Source of the DNA: Fontisubflavum oceani
Lineage (GTDB): Bacteria > Pseudomonadota > Alphaproteobacteria > Rhodobacterales > Rhodobacteraceae
DNA: 64,000 nt
Assembly: GCF_030407165.1 (NCBI RefSeq)
Contig: NZ_CP129111.1
Location: forward strand, 1,550,001 to 1,614,000
Direction: 5' to 3'
In this document: positions 1 through 8,846 of the stretch, in pieces
How positions within the stretch are numbered: the first letter of the stretch is position 1
Layout: the number at the start of each line of letters is the position of its first letter
Program-made: the position numbers and the translations under genes
The notes under the pieces: generated by a model
The model's database searches: none
Told to the model about the DNA's origin: nothing
Seen by the model: the letters and a program-made list of their open reading frames with translations, nothing else

Positions 1-79
1 CGATAGGCTTTTGCTATCGCGGTTTGCCTGGCGACAGCCCGCGCCTATGTCTCAGTCACACAGTCAAGGAGACATCTCA

Positions 80-337
80 ATGCAATGCCCCATCGACGGA
101 ACCCAATTGGTTATGGCCGACCGCCAAGGGGTGGAGATCGACTATTGCCCGCAATGTCGGGGTGTGTGGCTCGACCGGGGTGAATTGGACAAGATTATCG
201 AGCGCTCGACCCCATCCGCGCCGCCTCAGCCGCAGCGTGGCGGGCGCGATGACTATGACCAAGGGCGGGATCGGTCGTCGAGCTATCACAAAAAGAAACG
301 GCGCGGGTCGTTCCTGGACGATATCTTCGATTTCTGA
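80..337 (+). CDS. TFIIB-type zinc ribbon protein
   Basis: This 85-residue protein opens with a zinc ribbon: CPIDG near residue 2 and YCPQCRGVWLDRGEL near residues 21-35 give two Cys-x2-Cys pairs followed by the W-L-D-x-G-E-L signature of the zf-TFIIB family. The tail is charged and low in complexity and ends in an FLDDIFDF motif. The ATG at 80 is preceded by AAGGAG at 66, so I prefer it to the upstream ATG at 11. Family members are small cytoplasmic proteins of unknown function. It stands alone, convergent with the minus-strand gene that follows. Confidence 0.8.
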   Translation: MQCPIDGTQLVMADRQGVEIDYCPQCRGVWLDRGELDKIIERSTPSAPPQPQRGGRDDYDQGRDRSSSYHKKKRRGSFLDDIFDF

Positions 338-340
338 GGT

Positions 341-616
341 TTAGCGCCGCGTCGGGCAGATCACGACCTGCTGTTCCGTGCAGCTTGTGTCGGTGCAGCT
401 GACGCTTTCGACCACCATGCCGCGGCGGAGACGTATTTCGCCGCCTCTTGGCACAATGCGGGTCTCGCAGGTCTGTCTATTCCGGTTGCCCGTGCCAATA
501 CTGAGCGTGACAGGCCCGTTTGAGACACCGAGGCCGAAGCCAACCGATTGCGCGACGGCCGGACCGGTGAAGGCCAATTGGCCGAGAGTGCAAAGAACTG
601 AAATCGTGCGGCGCAT
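341..616 (-). CDS. Small exported hypothetical protein
   Basis: The 91-residue product begins with a typical Sec signal peptide (MRRTISV, a hydrophobic stretch, then AVAQS as the likely cleavage site). The mature part has four cysteines (CET, CTD, CTE, CPT), which suggests disulfides in the periplasm. I do not recognise the family. It lies 3 bp from the end of the zinc-ribbon gene and converges with it. Confidence 0.55.
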   Translation of the reverse strand: MRRTISVLCTLGQLAFTGPAVAQSVGFGLGVSNGPVTLSIGTGNRNRQTCETRIVPRGGEIRLRRGMVVESVSCTDTSCTEQQVVICPTRR

Positions 617-679
617 GAGCGACCTCCGTGATATATGTGTCAGGAGGAGGTCGGATCACCGGCTGGTCTGGTTCAATAA

Positions 680-1108
680 CTAGGCCGTCGGCACGATTAC
701 ACAGGCTCGAAACACCGCCACTTCGGGTGCAGCGCCGTCCAGGTCGAAGCGCGCGCCGACAGGCGCGATGAAAGCCGTGGCCGTTTCATTCTCGGCCAAC
801 CCGTTCAGAACATTCCCAAAGCCGCGGTCCGTCACGGTTAGCGCGTGGCGATCATCCGAGAGTTGGTGGTTTCCGGTGGTGATTGTGTTGGGGCTGGCAC
901 CCTCGAAGCGGATGCCAAAGACGGGGCCGTCTGGCCAAGGCTGCTCAAGCGTTAGAGTGATGGTGTATTCGGGCAGAGTTGGGTCATAAGTCAGGCGGAT
1001 ATCCAGCCCAGGTTCCGAATGGGTGAGCGTGCAGAGAGGGCCTTCGACACCGGCCTCCCAAGCCTGCACCGGGAGCGCTGTCAGCATGAGAAAGGCAAGC
1101 GCACGCAA
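680..1108 (-). CDS. Exported hypothetical protein
   Basis: The 142-residue protein has a short signal peptide (MRALAFLMLTALPVQAW, likely cut after QAW or VQA). The remainder is rich in beta-forming sequence (DIRLTYD, YTITLTLEQ) and has two cysteines, one near the new N-terminus and one near the C-terminus. It is probably periplasmic. No enzyme motif is visible and I do not recognise a family. It follows the ABM-like gene in the same direction with a 5-bp gap, so the two are probably co-transcribed. Confidence 0.6.
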   Translation of the reverse strand: MRALAFLMLTALPVQAWEAGVEGPLCTLTHSEPGLDIRLTYDPTLPEYTITLTLEQPWPDGPVFGIRFEGASPNTITTGNHQLSDDRHALTVTDRGFGNVLNGLAENETATAFIAPVGARFDLDGAAPEVAVFRACVIVPTA

Positions 1109-1113
1109 ACCGG

Positions 1114-1416
1114 TCAGCCCCGCCGGGTCGACGCGATCGCCGTGATCTCGGTCGTCTGCGGCGGGTTGGCGAAGGTGGGGCCAACGGCGGCGCGATAGGC
1201 GGCAAAGGACGGGCTGTCGAGGAAGGCCTGTTTCGTGGCGTCATCGGGGAATTCAAGCACGCCGATGAATTGCGTCGGCTCATCGGTCTCGAAGCAGGAA
1301 TAGTGAAGGCCGGTGATGTTTTCGGCGGTCAAACCAGCGACGAGCGCTTGCATGGCGTCGACCTGACGGGTGTGATCCTCGGCAGAGGCGAGCGTGTAGC
1401 GGACGAGGAAGGACAT
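1114..1416 (-). CDS. ABM-like dimeric alpha-beta barrel protein
   Basis: The 100-residue product starts MSFLVRYTLA and has the beta-alpha-beta-beta-alpha-beta spacing of small dimeric alpha-beta barrel proteins (antibiotic biosynthesis monooxygenase/EthD-like), including the strand FIGVLEFPD and the helix SPSFAAYRAAV. These fold into ferredoxin-like dimers, and many have no known substrate. The ATG at 1416 has AAGGAG about 8 bp upstream. The open frame extends further upstream but only over the opposite-strand mmcQ-like gene, so the short start is preferred. Confidence 0.6.
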   Translation of the reverse strand: MSFLVRYTLASAEDHTRQVDAMQALVAGLTAENITGLHYSCFETDEPTQFIGVLEFPDDATKQAFLDSPSFAAYRAAVGPTFANPPQTTEITAIASTRRG

Positions 1417-1540
1417 GGGAATTGCTCCTTCTGAATATGGGGGCATTGGACCCGGAGCGCCCCCTTTAGTCAACGCAGGGCGCGGTGTGTGGGTGTGAAG
1501 GGCGCTTGCCTTGAAGGGCGTGGCGGCGCAGGGTCGGGCG

Positions 1541-1906
1541 ATGACACGCGACGAATTCAACAGCTTTTGTGGCAGGATGAAAGCGACCTCCCATGTGGTG
1601 CAATGGGGCAATGTGGATGTGTGGAAAGTGGGGCCGAAGGTCTTTGCCATCTGCGGCTGGAGTGATGGCAAGGACGCCTTCACCTTCAAGGTGGGCGAGA
1701 TTGCCTTCGAGGTGCTAGGCGGGGAGCCGGGCATCCGCCCCGCGCCTTATCTGGCGTCACGCGGCATGACATGGCTTCAAGTCTATGAAGCGAGCGCGAT
1801 GAGCGATGCGATGCTCAAGGAGCATATCGAGGAGAGCTATCGGCTGGTTGTGGCGGGGATGACGAAGAAGATGCGGGAGGAGTTAGGAATGTTGTGTGGC
1901 ACCTAA
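1541..1906 (+). CDS. MmcQ/YjbR family protein
   Basis: The 121-residue product matches the MmcQ/YjbR (CyaY-like fold) family. It opens MTRDEFNSFCGRM, followed by the family core HVVQWGNVDVWKVGPKVFAI, and later has PYLASRGMTWLQV and a C-terminal helix ending MTKKMREEL. Family members are about 115-125 residues and are described as putative DNA-binding proteins; no reaction is known. I start at the ATG at 1541, where family similarity begins, rather than at the upstream TTG. Confidence 0.8.
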   Translation: MTRDEFNSFCGRMKATSHVVQWGNVDVWKVGPKVFAICGWSDGKDAFTFKVGEIAFEVLGGEPGIRPAPYLASRGMTWLQVYEASAMSDAMLKEHIEESYRLVVAGMTKKMREELGMLCGT

Positions 1907-1919
1907 CTCTTGTTCACCG

Positions 1920-2708
1920 TTACAAGCTCCAAGATATTGACCCGTCGTTGCGAGTAGTAAGAACGCTACGCTTCGTTCCCTTGAATAGAATTCCGCTGGT
2001 GTGGCGGGAGTACCTAGCGGTCATATTCTCTTGTGTACTGTGCCTTACTTCGTAGTCGGACATTACCACGCACGAAGGCGACGCCAACTTCATAACCTCA
2101 TCGTGGTATCCGCTTTCTCGACCGTGGTGGCTTGCGATGAATATGTCGGTTCCGATCAACGCCTGCGCAATTTTTGATTTTTCTAACAAGCGTTGCCACC
2201 CTGAAGCCTCGATATCTCCACTTATTACAATTTTCGTTCCATTCACACTAAGGACTGTTACTAAGCTTAAGTTGTTTGTATCTTGTGCGTCTACCGGGAA
2301 TGAATTGTAGAACAATTCGTAGCTTACGCCCGGGATCGGTGGGTACTTGGCTGGATCAGCCGGGTTTGTATACTCTTTGATGAGCTCGCACATTGTAGCC
2401 ATGGCATTCGACAAAGGGTCGCCCTTCGCGGTTTTTAGCCCGATTAACTCATCAGAATTCAAGGATTTATTTCTTGCCAGTCGTTTGATTCTTGCGTTGG
2501 CTCGAAGCTAAGGCAGGCCAGTCAAATGATCCTGGTCGTAGTTTGTGACAAAGAGTAAATCGACTTCCCCTCCACCCTCGAGGTTGGCGACGCTTAGTGG
2601 TGCCTTTCCTTCGGTTGCGCCACAGTCCCACATCCACAACTGGTTAGCGCGCGATAAGGTGACTAGCTGTCCGTGCGCGACGTCATGAACGGTGAATTTT
2701 GTGCTCAC
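1920..2708 (-). pseudogene. MBL-fold protein with in-frame amber stop
   Basis: Read through one TAG, this frame encodes 262 codons of a metallo-beta-lactamase-fold protein of the ComEC/Rec2-like soluble type. Residues 1-66 include MWDCGATEG and the metal motif TNYDQDHLTGLP (a D-x-D-H variant of HxHxDH). The amber codon is at 2508-2510. The same frame continues as LRANARIKRL and then KIVISGDIEASGW, FIASHHGRESGYHDEV and VVMSDYEVRH, which are the later metal-ligand motifs. Both halves share one frame with no shift. The GTG start overlaps the stop of the upstream membrane gene (GTGA). The pair is AT-rich compared with its neighbours, suggesting recent transfer. The second half could be reinitiated from a TTG at 2462, but it would lack the first metal motif. 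Confidence 0.7.
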
Positions 2709-3187
2709 TTTGAGTTCGCCTTTCTAATTCGCTTAACAATGAACTGCTCTTGCTTTCGCCAAGATATCGAAAACAGGATCAACAATAACAACGATAGGGT
2801 AGTCACCTGGTACCAAGGCATCGAAAATCGGTCAACCTCGCTAAAAACCAAGAAAACAATACAGAAAGCCAGTATTGCAGCGCAAATAGTTCTATACATA
2901 TTCGCTATTTCTACTAGGCGGTCGATTTTCTCATCTAGCGCTGACGCGGAAACGAATTCTTCATATGTGTTTGAGCGTACAATAATGCTCACCGCTAAGT
3001 ACAGAGGTTCCAACAGAATTGACCCCAATCTTGAGAGAATGAGACCATAGCCAAAGAATAGAACTAGCGCGACAAGTTGATGATCCGTAGTTAAACCCAG
3101 GCTGGTTGTTTCGCTCACAACAAAGGCAAAAAGCGTTCCGGGAACTAGTGCATTAAGAATGTCATAAACAGTCAGCTTATCTAGCAT
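2705..3187 (-). CDS. Four-helix membrane protein paired with MBL protein
   Basis: The 160-residue protein has about four hydrophobic segments: near residues 10-28, 36-68 (long, perhaps two), 98-118 and 128-143. A charged stretch (ALDEKIDRLVEI) separates the second and third, and the C-terminus is basic (KRIRKANSK). I do not recognise the family. Its stop overlaps the GTG start of the MBL-fold gene, so the two are translationally coupled. It starts 6 bp after uvrB ends on the same strand. Base composition is much more AT-rich than in uvrB. Confidence 0.65.
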   Translation of the reverse strand: MLDKLTVYDILNALVPGTLFAFVVSETTSLGLTTDHQLVALVLFFGYGLILSRLGSILLEPLYLAVSIIVRSNTYEEFVSASALDEKIDRLVEIANMYRTICAAILAFCIVFLVFSEVDRFSMPWYQVTTLSLLLLILFSISWRKQEQFIVKRIRKANSK

Positions 3188-3193
3188 TTTCGT

Positions 3194-5391
3194 CTACCGT
3201 TTCTTCCTCCGCCTCACATTCCCACCCCGTTGCCCCGGCCGTCCCGCCGTAGACCGCCCCTCGGCCTTTGCCGCGCCCTCAACCGCCGCCTCCACCGCCG
3301 TTTGCCGGGCCAGCGGGTCGTCGGACACCACCAGATCCACCGTTTCCAGTCGTTTGATCTCGTCCCTCAGCCGGGCGGCCTCTTCAAATTCCAGGTTCTC
3401 CGCCGCTTTCCGCATATCGGTGCGCAGCCCGTTCAGCACCGCCTCCAGGTTTGCGCCGTGGAGTGGTTTCTCCACCTTCGCGGTCACCCGGTTCATGTCC
3501 ACATCGCCCTTGTAGAGCCCGGCCAGAATATCCTCGACATTCTTCTTCACCGTCTCGGGCGTAATCCCGTGTTCCTCGTTATAGGCAATCTGTTTCGCGC
3601 GCCGCCGGTCGGTCTCGCGCATGGCGCGCTCCATCGAGCCGGTGATCCGGTCGGCATACATGATCACCCGGCCTTCGGCATTCCGTGCGGCGCGGCCGAT
3701 GGTCTGCACCAGCGAGGTTTCCGAGCGCAGGAAGCCCTCCTTATCTGCATCCAGGATCGCCACCAGCCCGCATTCCGGGATGTCGAGCCCTTCGCGCAGC
3801 AGGTTGATCCCGATCAGCACGTCGAAGGCGCCAAGCCGCAGGTCGCGCAGGATCTCGATCCGTTCCAGCGTGTCGATATCGGAATGCATATAGCGGACCT
3901 TGATGCCCTGCTCATGCATGTATTCGGTCAGATCCTCAGCCATACGTTTGGTGAGCGTGGTCACCAGCGTGCGGAATCCGTCGGCGGTGACGCGGCGGAC
4001 CTCGTCGAGCAGATCGTCGACCTGCATCTCCACCGGTCGGATCTCCACCTTCGGATCGAGCAGGCCGGTGGGGCGGATCACCTGTTCGGTGAAGACGCCG
4101 CCCGATTGCTCCAACTCCCAGGCTTGCGGGGTGGCGCTGACGAAGATCGACTGCGGTCGCATCGCATCCCATTCCTCGAACTTTAGCGGGCGGTTGTCCA
4201 TGCAAGAGGGGAGGCGGAACCCGTGCTCCGCCAGGGTGAACTTGCGTCGGTAGTCGCCCCGATACATGCCGCCGATCTGCGGCACGGAAACATGGCTTTC
4301 ATCCGCGAAGACAATCGCGTTGTCGGGGATGTATTCGAAAAGCGTGGGGGCGGCTCACCCGGGGCGCGGCCCGTCAGATAACGGGAATAGTTCTCGATCC
4401 CGTTGCAAACGCCGGTGGCTTCCAACATCTCCAGGTCGAAATTTGTACGTTGCTCAAGACGTTGCGCTTCCAGAAGCTTGCCCTCACCGATCAGTTGATC
4501 GAGGCGGATCTGCAGTTCGGCTTTGATGCCCTTGATCGCCTGCTGCATCGTGGGGCGCGGTGTCACGTAATGCGAGTTGGCGTAGACCCGAACTTTCTCG
4601 AACGTGTCGGTTTTCTCGCCCGTGAGCGGGTCGAATTCGGTGATGCTTTCCAGCTCTTCACCGAAGAACGAGAGCTTCCAGGCGCGGTCGTCCAAGTGCG
4701 CCGGCCAGATCTCCAGGCTGTCGCCGCGGACGCGGAAGCTGCCGCGCTGGAACGCCTGATCGTTGCGGCGGTATTGCTGGGCGATCAGATCGGCCATGAC
4801 CTTGCGTTGATCATACTCTTTCCCGGAAATCAGATCCTGGGTCATCGCGCCATAGGTTTCCACCGAGCCGATGCCGTAGATGCAGGAGACCGAGGCGACG
4901 ATGATCACGTCATCGCGTTCCAGAAGCGCCCGCGTGGCGGAGTGGCGCATCCGGTCGATCTGTTCGTTGATCTGAGATTCCTTCTCGATATAGGTGTCCG
5001 ACCGCGCCACATAGGCCTCCGGCTGGTAGTAGTCATAATAGCTGACGAAGTACTCCACCGCGTTGTCGGGAAAGAACCCTTTGAACTCGCCGTAGAGTTG
5101 TGCGGCCAGCGTCTTGTTGGGTGCCAGGATGATCGCCGGGCGTTGGGTTTCTTCGATGACCTTGGCCATGGTGAAGGTCTTGCCAGTGCCGGTGGCGCCC
5201 AAGAGCACCTGATTCTGGTCGCCCTCGCGAATCCCGCCGGCCAATTCTTCGATTGCGGTCGGTTGGTCACCCGCCGGGTCGAATTCTGTATGTAGAATGA
5301 ACTGTTTGCCGCCTTCGAGTTTGGGTCGCGCGCGGACCTCATCGACCGAACGGTTCAAAACCGGCATTTGTTCTGGTGAATTGTTATGCAT
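3194..5391 (-). pseudogene. uvrB: UvrABC excinuclease subunit B, one-base frameshift
   Basis: UvrB is the damage-verifying helicase-like subunit of nucleotide excision repair. The first part (from ATG 5391) carries Walker A (LLGATGTGKTFTMAKV), the beta-hairpin region (YYDYYQPEAYVARSDTYI) and ATRALLERDDVIIVASVSCIYG. The frame is lost after GRAPGEPPP. The next frame continues with VPQIGGMYRGDYRRKF, the motif IGRAARNAEGRVI and the C-terminal UVR domain (LRTDMRKAAENLEFEEAARLRDEI). The reading shows CCGCCCCCACG where CCGCCCCCCACG would restore TLFEYIPDN; the short run is 4346-4350. With one added base the gene has 732 codons, a normal length. Because the gene is a housekeeping gene and the gap lies in a homopolymer, a sequence error is more likely than real loss. 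The start could also be the ATG at 5367. Confidence 0.93.
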
Positions 5392-5761
5392 CGAAACCCC
5401 CTGCAGACTCCTTAGAATGGTCTTATTTTGTTCTTGTTCAAGGCCTTAAGCTCGGGCGTGCCGAGAACCCCTGACATGCCCTGCCAAAAGGTTAAGATTT
5501 TCCTCGTGTTTGAGTTAAATGCACACAACCTTAAGGCGAATTATTCATTGCAATGAAACCAGCCGCCGCCTACCTTCAATGAGCAAGCAGCAGAAGCGGT
5601 TGCCAACCGGGTTCGACACCCACCCCACCCCTCGCTCCCTCGAGCCGGGTTGGCAACCCACTTCGCTCCCTTCCCAATATACACGTCGGCGCGACAGGAA
5701 TGCCCGTTGCATCAATGGCTTTGTTTGGAGATAAGACTGGCAAGTGATGAGGAGACCGCCC
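5392..5761. other. Intergenic region between uvrB and NDUFS4-like gene
   Basis: This 370-bp stretch holds the divergent upstream regions of uvrB and the NDUFS4-like gene. I see no convincing protein gene. An 11-bp inverted repeat is present: GGTTGCCAACC at 5598-5608 and GGTTGGCAACC at 5648-5658, with a 39-bp pyrimidine-rich loop between. No SOS-type operator was recognised by eye in front of uvrB. Confidence 0.5.
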
Positions 5762-6073
5762 ATGCGCGCGCGCATCTATCAGCCCGCCAAAACCGCCATG
5801 TCCTCGGGCACGGCCAAGACCCATCATTGGGTGTTGGAATTCGCGCCAGCCTCGCCGCGTGAGGTGGACCCGCTGATGGGGTGGACCAGCTCGGACGATA
5901 TGAACAGCCAGGTGCATCTGAGCTTCGAGACATTGGAGGCGGCGGAGGATTATGCGGCCGAGAACGGGATCGACGCCATCATCATGCAACCGAAAAAGCG
6001 CAAGCCCAATATCCGCGCCCGCGGCTATGGCGAAAACTTCGCCACGGATCGGCGCGGGGCCTGGACGCATTAA
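5762..6073 (+). CDS. NDUFS4-family complex I accessory subunit
   Basis: The 103-residue product matches the ETC_C1_NDUFS4 family (the 18-kDa accessory subunit of NADH:ubiquinone oxidoreductase), which in bacteria is found mainly in Alphaproteobacteria. Diagnostic stretches are MRARIYQPAKTAMSSG, HWVLEFAP, LMGWTSSDDMNSQVHLSF and the C-terminal RARGYGENF. It would bind the peripheral arm of complex I on the cytoplasmic side. The ATG at 5762 follows GAGGAG at 5748, which favours it over the ATG at 5744. It is encoded alone, away from the nuo operon. Confidence 0.88.
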   Translation: MRARIYQPAKTAMSSGTAKTHHWVLEFAPASPREVDPLMGWTSSDDMNSQVHLSFETLEAAEDYAAENGIDAIIMQPKKRKPNIRARGYGENFATDRRGAWTH

Positions 6074-6177
6074 GCGCCCATTCCCAGCCTATCGGTGCTA
6101 TAGTCGGGCGGAAATCCATAATCCTGGGTGCCCGTGATCTGGCTGAACCCGGTGAGTTGAGCAGGACTAACAACACG

Positions 6178-7197
6178 ATGCGGGTTGCTTCGATCACGCC
6201 GATGAAAAATGAAGGCCCGTTTATTCTGGAATGGGTCGCTTATCACCGGTTGATCGGTGTCACTGATATCTTGGTCTTCTCCAATGACTGCACCGACGGC
6301 TCGGACTTGCTTTTGGACCGGCTCGATGAGTTGGGTCTCGTGCGCCATTATGCCAACCCGTCGATGATTATGCAGATTGAGCGGCATCATCTGGCGGTGA
6401 TCAAATATATCAACACGCTCAGCCGGTTGAAGCGGGTCGATTGGGTCGTCTCGCTGGATATGGATGAGTTCATCTGTGTGAATGCCGGCGACGGGCGATT
6501 GGAAGATCTGTTCAATGCCTGCGATGGCGCCGATGTGATCAGTATCAATCAGTTGAATTTCGGCTGCGGAGGTCATCAAGAGTTCACCGAAGAGCTCCAG
6601 ATGGACCGGTTTACCAAGTCGCAGCACTACACCGGCCATATGAACCCGCGAAATCCGCGGCGCGGCGTGAAGTCTTTCACGCGTGTGGGCGCGCCGGTGG
6701 ATCGCATCACCAATCACTCCCCGCGGCCGATTGCCGATCGGGGGCACGAACTCAATTGGGTCAATGCCGCGGGGCAGCCGCTGCCGGACGAATTGAAGGT
6801 GCGGGAGATCAAATCTCTGGACGAGGGGCTGTTCTCCTATGACCTCGCGCAGTTGAACCATTACGCCCTGCGCTCGATGGACAGCTTCTTGACCCAAGTG
6901 GCGCGCGGCAATGCCAATCATGCGGATCGCTCGGCAGACCTGAGCTATTGGCGGCGCTACAACATCAACCAGCAAGATGAGACGCGGCTTCAACGTTGGT
7001 CGGAGCCGGTCCGGGCCGCGATGGACGAGATGCTTCAAGATGACGAGTTGGCCGTGTTGAACGCGGCCTGTATTCAAGCCCACCGCGATCAGATCGCAAG
7101 CTTGCTTGATCAAGATGATTTCGCAACCCTCAGACGCCGCATCGGCCGCGCGCACAAGCGCGGATGGGAGCAATCCCTCGATGAGGCACAAGTCTAG
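6178..7197 (+). CDS. Glycosyltransferase family 2-like protein
   Basis: The 339-residue protein belongs to the Glyco_tranf_2_4 group. The N-terminus MRVASITPMKNEGPFILEWVAYH is the typical nucleotide-sugar-binding start, followed by VFSNDCTDGSD and the metal-binding DxD in LDMDEF near residue 98. No membrane segment is evident, so it is probably cytosolic. The acceptor cannot be told from sequence. I start at the ATG at 6178, where family similarity begins; the open frame extends upstream only over the preceding gene. It ends 35 bp before tRNA-Arg. Confidence 0.83.
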   Translation: MRVASITPMKNEGPFILEWVAYHRLIGVTDILVFSNDCTDGSDLLLDRLDELGLVRHYANPSMIMQIERHHLAVIKYINTLSRLKRVDWVVSLDMDEFICVNAGDGRLEDLFNACDGADVISINQLNFGCGGHQEFTEELQMDRFTKSQHYTGHMNPRNPRRGVKSFTRVGAPVDRITNHSPRPIADRGHELNWVNAAGQPLPDELKVREIKSLDEGLFSYDLAQLNHYALRSMDSFLTQVARGNANHADRSADLSYWRRYNINQQDETRLQRWSEPVRAAMDEMLQDDELAVLNAACIQAHRDQIASLLDQDDFATLRRRIGRAHKRGWEQSLDEAQV

Positions 7198-7232
7198 ACC
7201 TCGGAGGGCCAAGGCGCTAACTGATCCTCAGC

Positions 7233-7309
7233 GGTCCCCTAGCTCAACTGGATAGAGCAGCTGACTTCTAATCAGCAGGTTCGGGGTTCGAGTCCTCGGG
7301 GGATCGCCA
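7233..7309 (+). tRNA. tRNA-Arg (anticodon TCT)
   Basis: A full cloverleaf can be folded. The acceptor stem GGTCCCC (7233-7239) pairs with GGGGATC (7299-7305, one G-U). The D arm is GCTC/GAGC, the anticodon stem GCTGA/TCAGC carries loop CTTCTAA with anticodon TCT at 7267-7269, the T arm is CGGGG/CCTCG with TTCGAGT, and CCA is encoded at 7307-7309. It reads AGA and AGG, rare codons in high-GC genomes. Confidence 0.97.
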
Positions 7310-7529
7310 CAGTTTCTTAACGCCATTTCCGATCCGAATCACGAAAGTGTGAAAACACCGGTCTTCTCCCTCTTCCCGGCGGAGGCATGCTCATCAGCGG
7401 CGATTTTCCCGCCTGAACAGGGCGATAGGGGTTCAGTTTCCCGAAAACGGTGCGGCTTTTCAGTTCCGCGATGGACGCAATCGTCCTATAGTCAGTGAAA
7501 ATAGCTGTGCACCACCTGGGAGGGATAGG

Positions 7530-7817
7530 ATGATACGCTCGGAGCTGATTACCAAGCTTTCGGAAGAGAACCCACATCTCTATCAGCGCGATGTCGAGCG
7601 CATCGTGAACGCGATTTTCGAAGAGATTATCGAGGCTATGGCCAATGGCGACCGCGTTGAGTTGCGCGGCTTTGGCGCTTTCTCGGTGAAAAAGCGCGAC
7701 GCCCGGGTCGGCCGGAACCCGCGCACAGGCGAAAGCGTCGCAGTTGAGGAAAAGCATGTGCCTTTCTTCAAGGCCGGCAAACTGCTACGGGATCGTCTCA
7801 ACGGGCATGACAGCTGA
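7530..7817 (+). CDS. ihfB: Integration host factor subunit beta
   Basis: The 95-residue product is a DNABII protein that pairs with IHF alpha to bind and sharply bend DNA in the nucleoid. It has the N-terminal helices (MIRSELITKLSEENPHLYQRD), the core RVELRGFGAFSVKKRDARVG and the beta-arm tip RNPRTGE with the intercalating proline. The length is normal. GGGAGG at 7518-7523 precedes the ATG. The downstream gene lapA starts 13 bp after the stop, as in many alphaproteobacteria. Confidence 0.96.
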   Translation: MIRSELITKLSEENPHLYQRDVERIVNAIFEEIIEAMANGDRVELRGFGAFSVKKRDARVGRNPRTGESVAVEEKHVPFFKAGKLLRDRLNGHDS

Positions 7818-7830
7818 AAGGCTCCCTTAG

Positions 7831-8193
7831 GTGATCCGCTATCTGAAATACGCGTTTTTGGCGCTTGTCGCGTTTGGGCTCGTGATCTTGGCGCTCGCCA
7901 ATCGCGGCACGGTTATGTTGCAGCTTTTGCCAGAGAACCTGGCGCTCTGGACGGGCTGGTCCTTCACGATTGAGCTGCCGCTATTCCTGGTGATTTTCGG
8001 CGGCGTGGTCCTCGGCTTGTTGATCGGCTTCGTTTGGGAATGGCTCCGTGAACATCGCCACCGGGCGGAGGCGAAGACCCATCGCCGGGACAAGCAGAAG
8101 CTGGAGCGTGAGGTGCAAACCCTCAAGGGCCGCGCCAATGAGGGCCAGGATGAGATCTTGGCGCTGCTTGAGGATACCGGCCCCGCGCGCTAA
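7831..8193 (+). CDS. LapA/DUF1049 family membrane protein
   Basis: The 120-residue protein starts at a GTG. It has two transmembrane segments (near residues 5-23 and 46-69) separated by a short loop, then a charged C-terminal helix likely to be a coiled coil (HRHRAEAKTHRRDKQKLEREVQTL). This is the LapA_dom (DUF1049) layout; in E. coli the relative LapA works with LapB in lipopolysaccharide assembly. No lapB is adjacent here. It sits between ihfB and trpF, close enough to be one transcript. Confidence 0.85.
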   Translation: MIRYLKYAFLALVAFGLVILALANRGTVMLQLLPENLALWTGWSFTIELPLFLVIFGGVVLGLLIGFVWEWLREHRHRAEAKTHRRDKQKLEREVQTLKGRANEGQDEILALLEDTGPAR

Positions 8194-8204
8194 GGGCTGG
8201 GTCC

Positions 8205-8846
8205 ATGGATGTTGCGATCAAATTTTGCGGCTTGAGAACCGAGGCTGACATCGCCGCTGCTGCGGCGGCGGGGGCGCGTTATGTCGGCTTTGTGTTTTTC
8301 GCCAAATCGCCGCGCGCGGTGACTGTCGATGAGGCACGTGCCCTTGCCCTCAAGGTGCCGGTCGGAATAGCAAAGGTCGCCCTCGTCGTGGATGCGTCGG
8401 ATGCGGTTCTCGATGAGATTGTGGGCCAAGTACCGCTGGATATGCTGCAATTACATGGGACAGAGACTCCGGATCGGGTTTCCGAGATCAAAGTGCGCTA
8501 TGGTTTGCCGGTGATGAAAGCCATCGGTGTGGCCGAAGCGCGCGATTTGGAGGCCATCGACCGGTATGTCGCCGTTGCGGATCAGGTGTTGATCGACGCC
8601 AAGGCCCCCAAAGGCGCCGAATTGCCAGGTGGCAATGGGCTGAGTTTTGATTGGCGGTTGCTGGCGGGGCGCAAGTATTGGACCAAGCCCTGGATGCTGG
8701 CCGGTGGTCTGACGCCCGAAAACGTGGCCGAGGCCGTGCGCCTGACCGGGGCGCGGCAAGTGGATGTCTCCTCCGGCGTCGAACACGCGCCCGGAGAGAA
8801 AGACGCCGACAAAATCGCACGGTTCGCCGCCGCTTTGTCCCAATGA
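8205..8846 (+). CDS. trpF: Phosphoribosylanthranilate isomerase
   Basis: TrpF catalyses the Amadori rearrangement of phosphoribosylanthranilate to CdRP in tryptophan synthesis. The 213-residue TIM barrel shows IKFCGLRTEADI with the catalytic Cys near residue 8, YVGFVFFAKSPRAV, LDMLQLHGTETP and the phosphate-binding end LAGGLTPENVAEAV followed by DVSSGVEHAPGEKD, which includes the catalytic Asp. The length is normal. The stop overlaps the start of the following GNAT gene (ATGA), so the two are coupled. Confidence 0.96.
   Translation: MDVAIKFCGLRTEADIAAAAAAGARYVGFVFFAKSPRAVTVDEARALALKVPVGIAKVALVVDASDAVLDEIVGQVPLDMLQLHGTETPDRVSEIKVRYGLPVMKAIGVAEARDLEAIDRYVAVADQVLIDAKAPKGAELPGGNGLSFDWRLLAGRKYWTKPWMLAGGLTPENVAEAVRLTGARQVDVSSGVEHAPGEKDADKIARFAAALSQ

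Noticed and set aside
2508..2510. Amber codon as pyrrolysine or other recoding
   Set aside because: No pylRS-type context is expected in this group, and the position is a plain linker after the first metal motif.
4183..5391. Programmed frameshift in uvrB
   Set aside because: UvrB is not known to use recoding and no slippery site with a stimulatory structure was seen; a missing base in a C-run is simpler.
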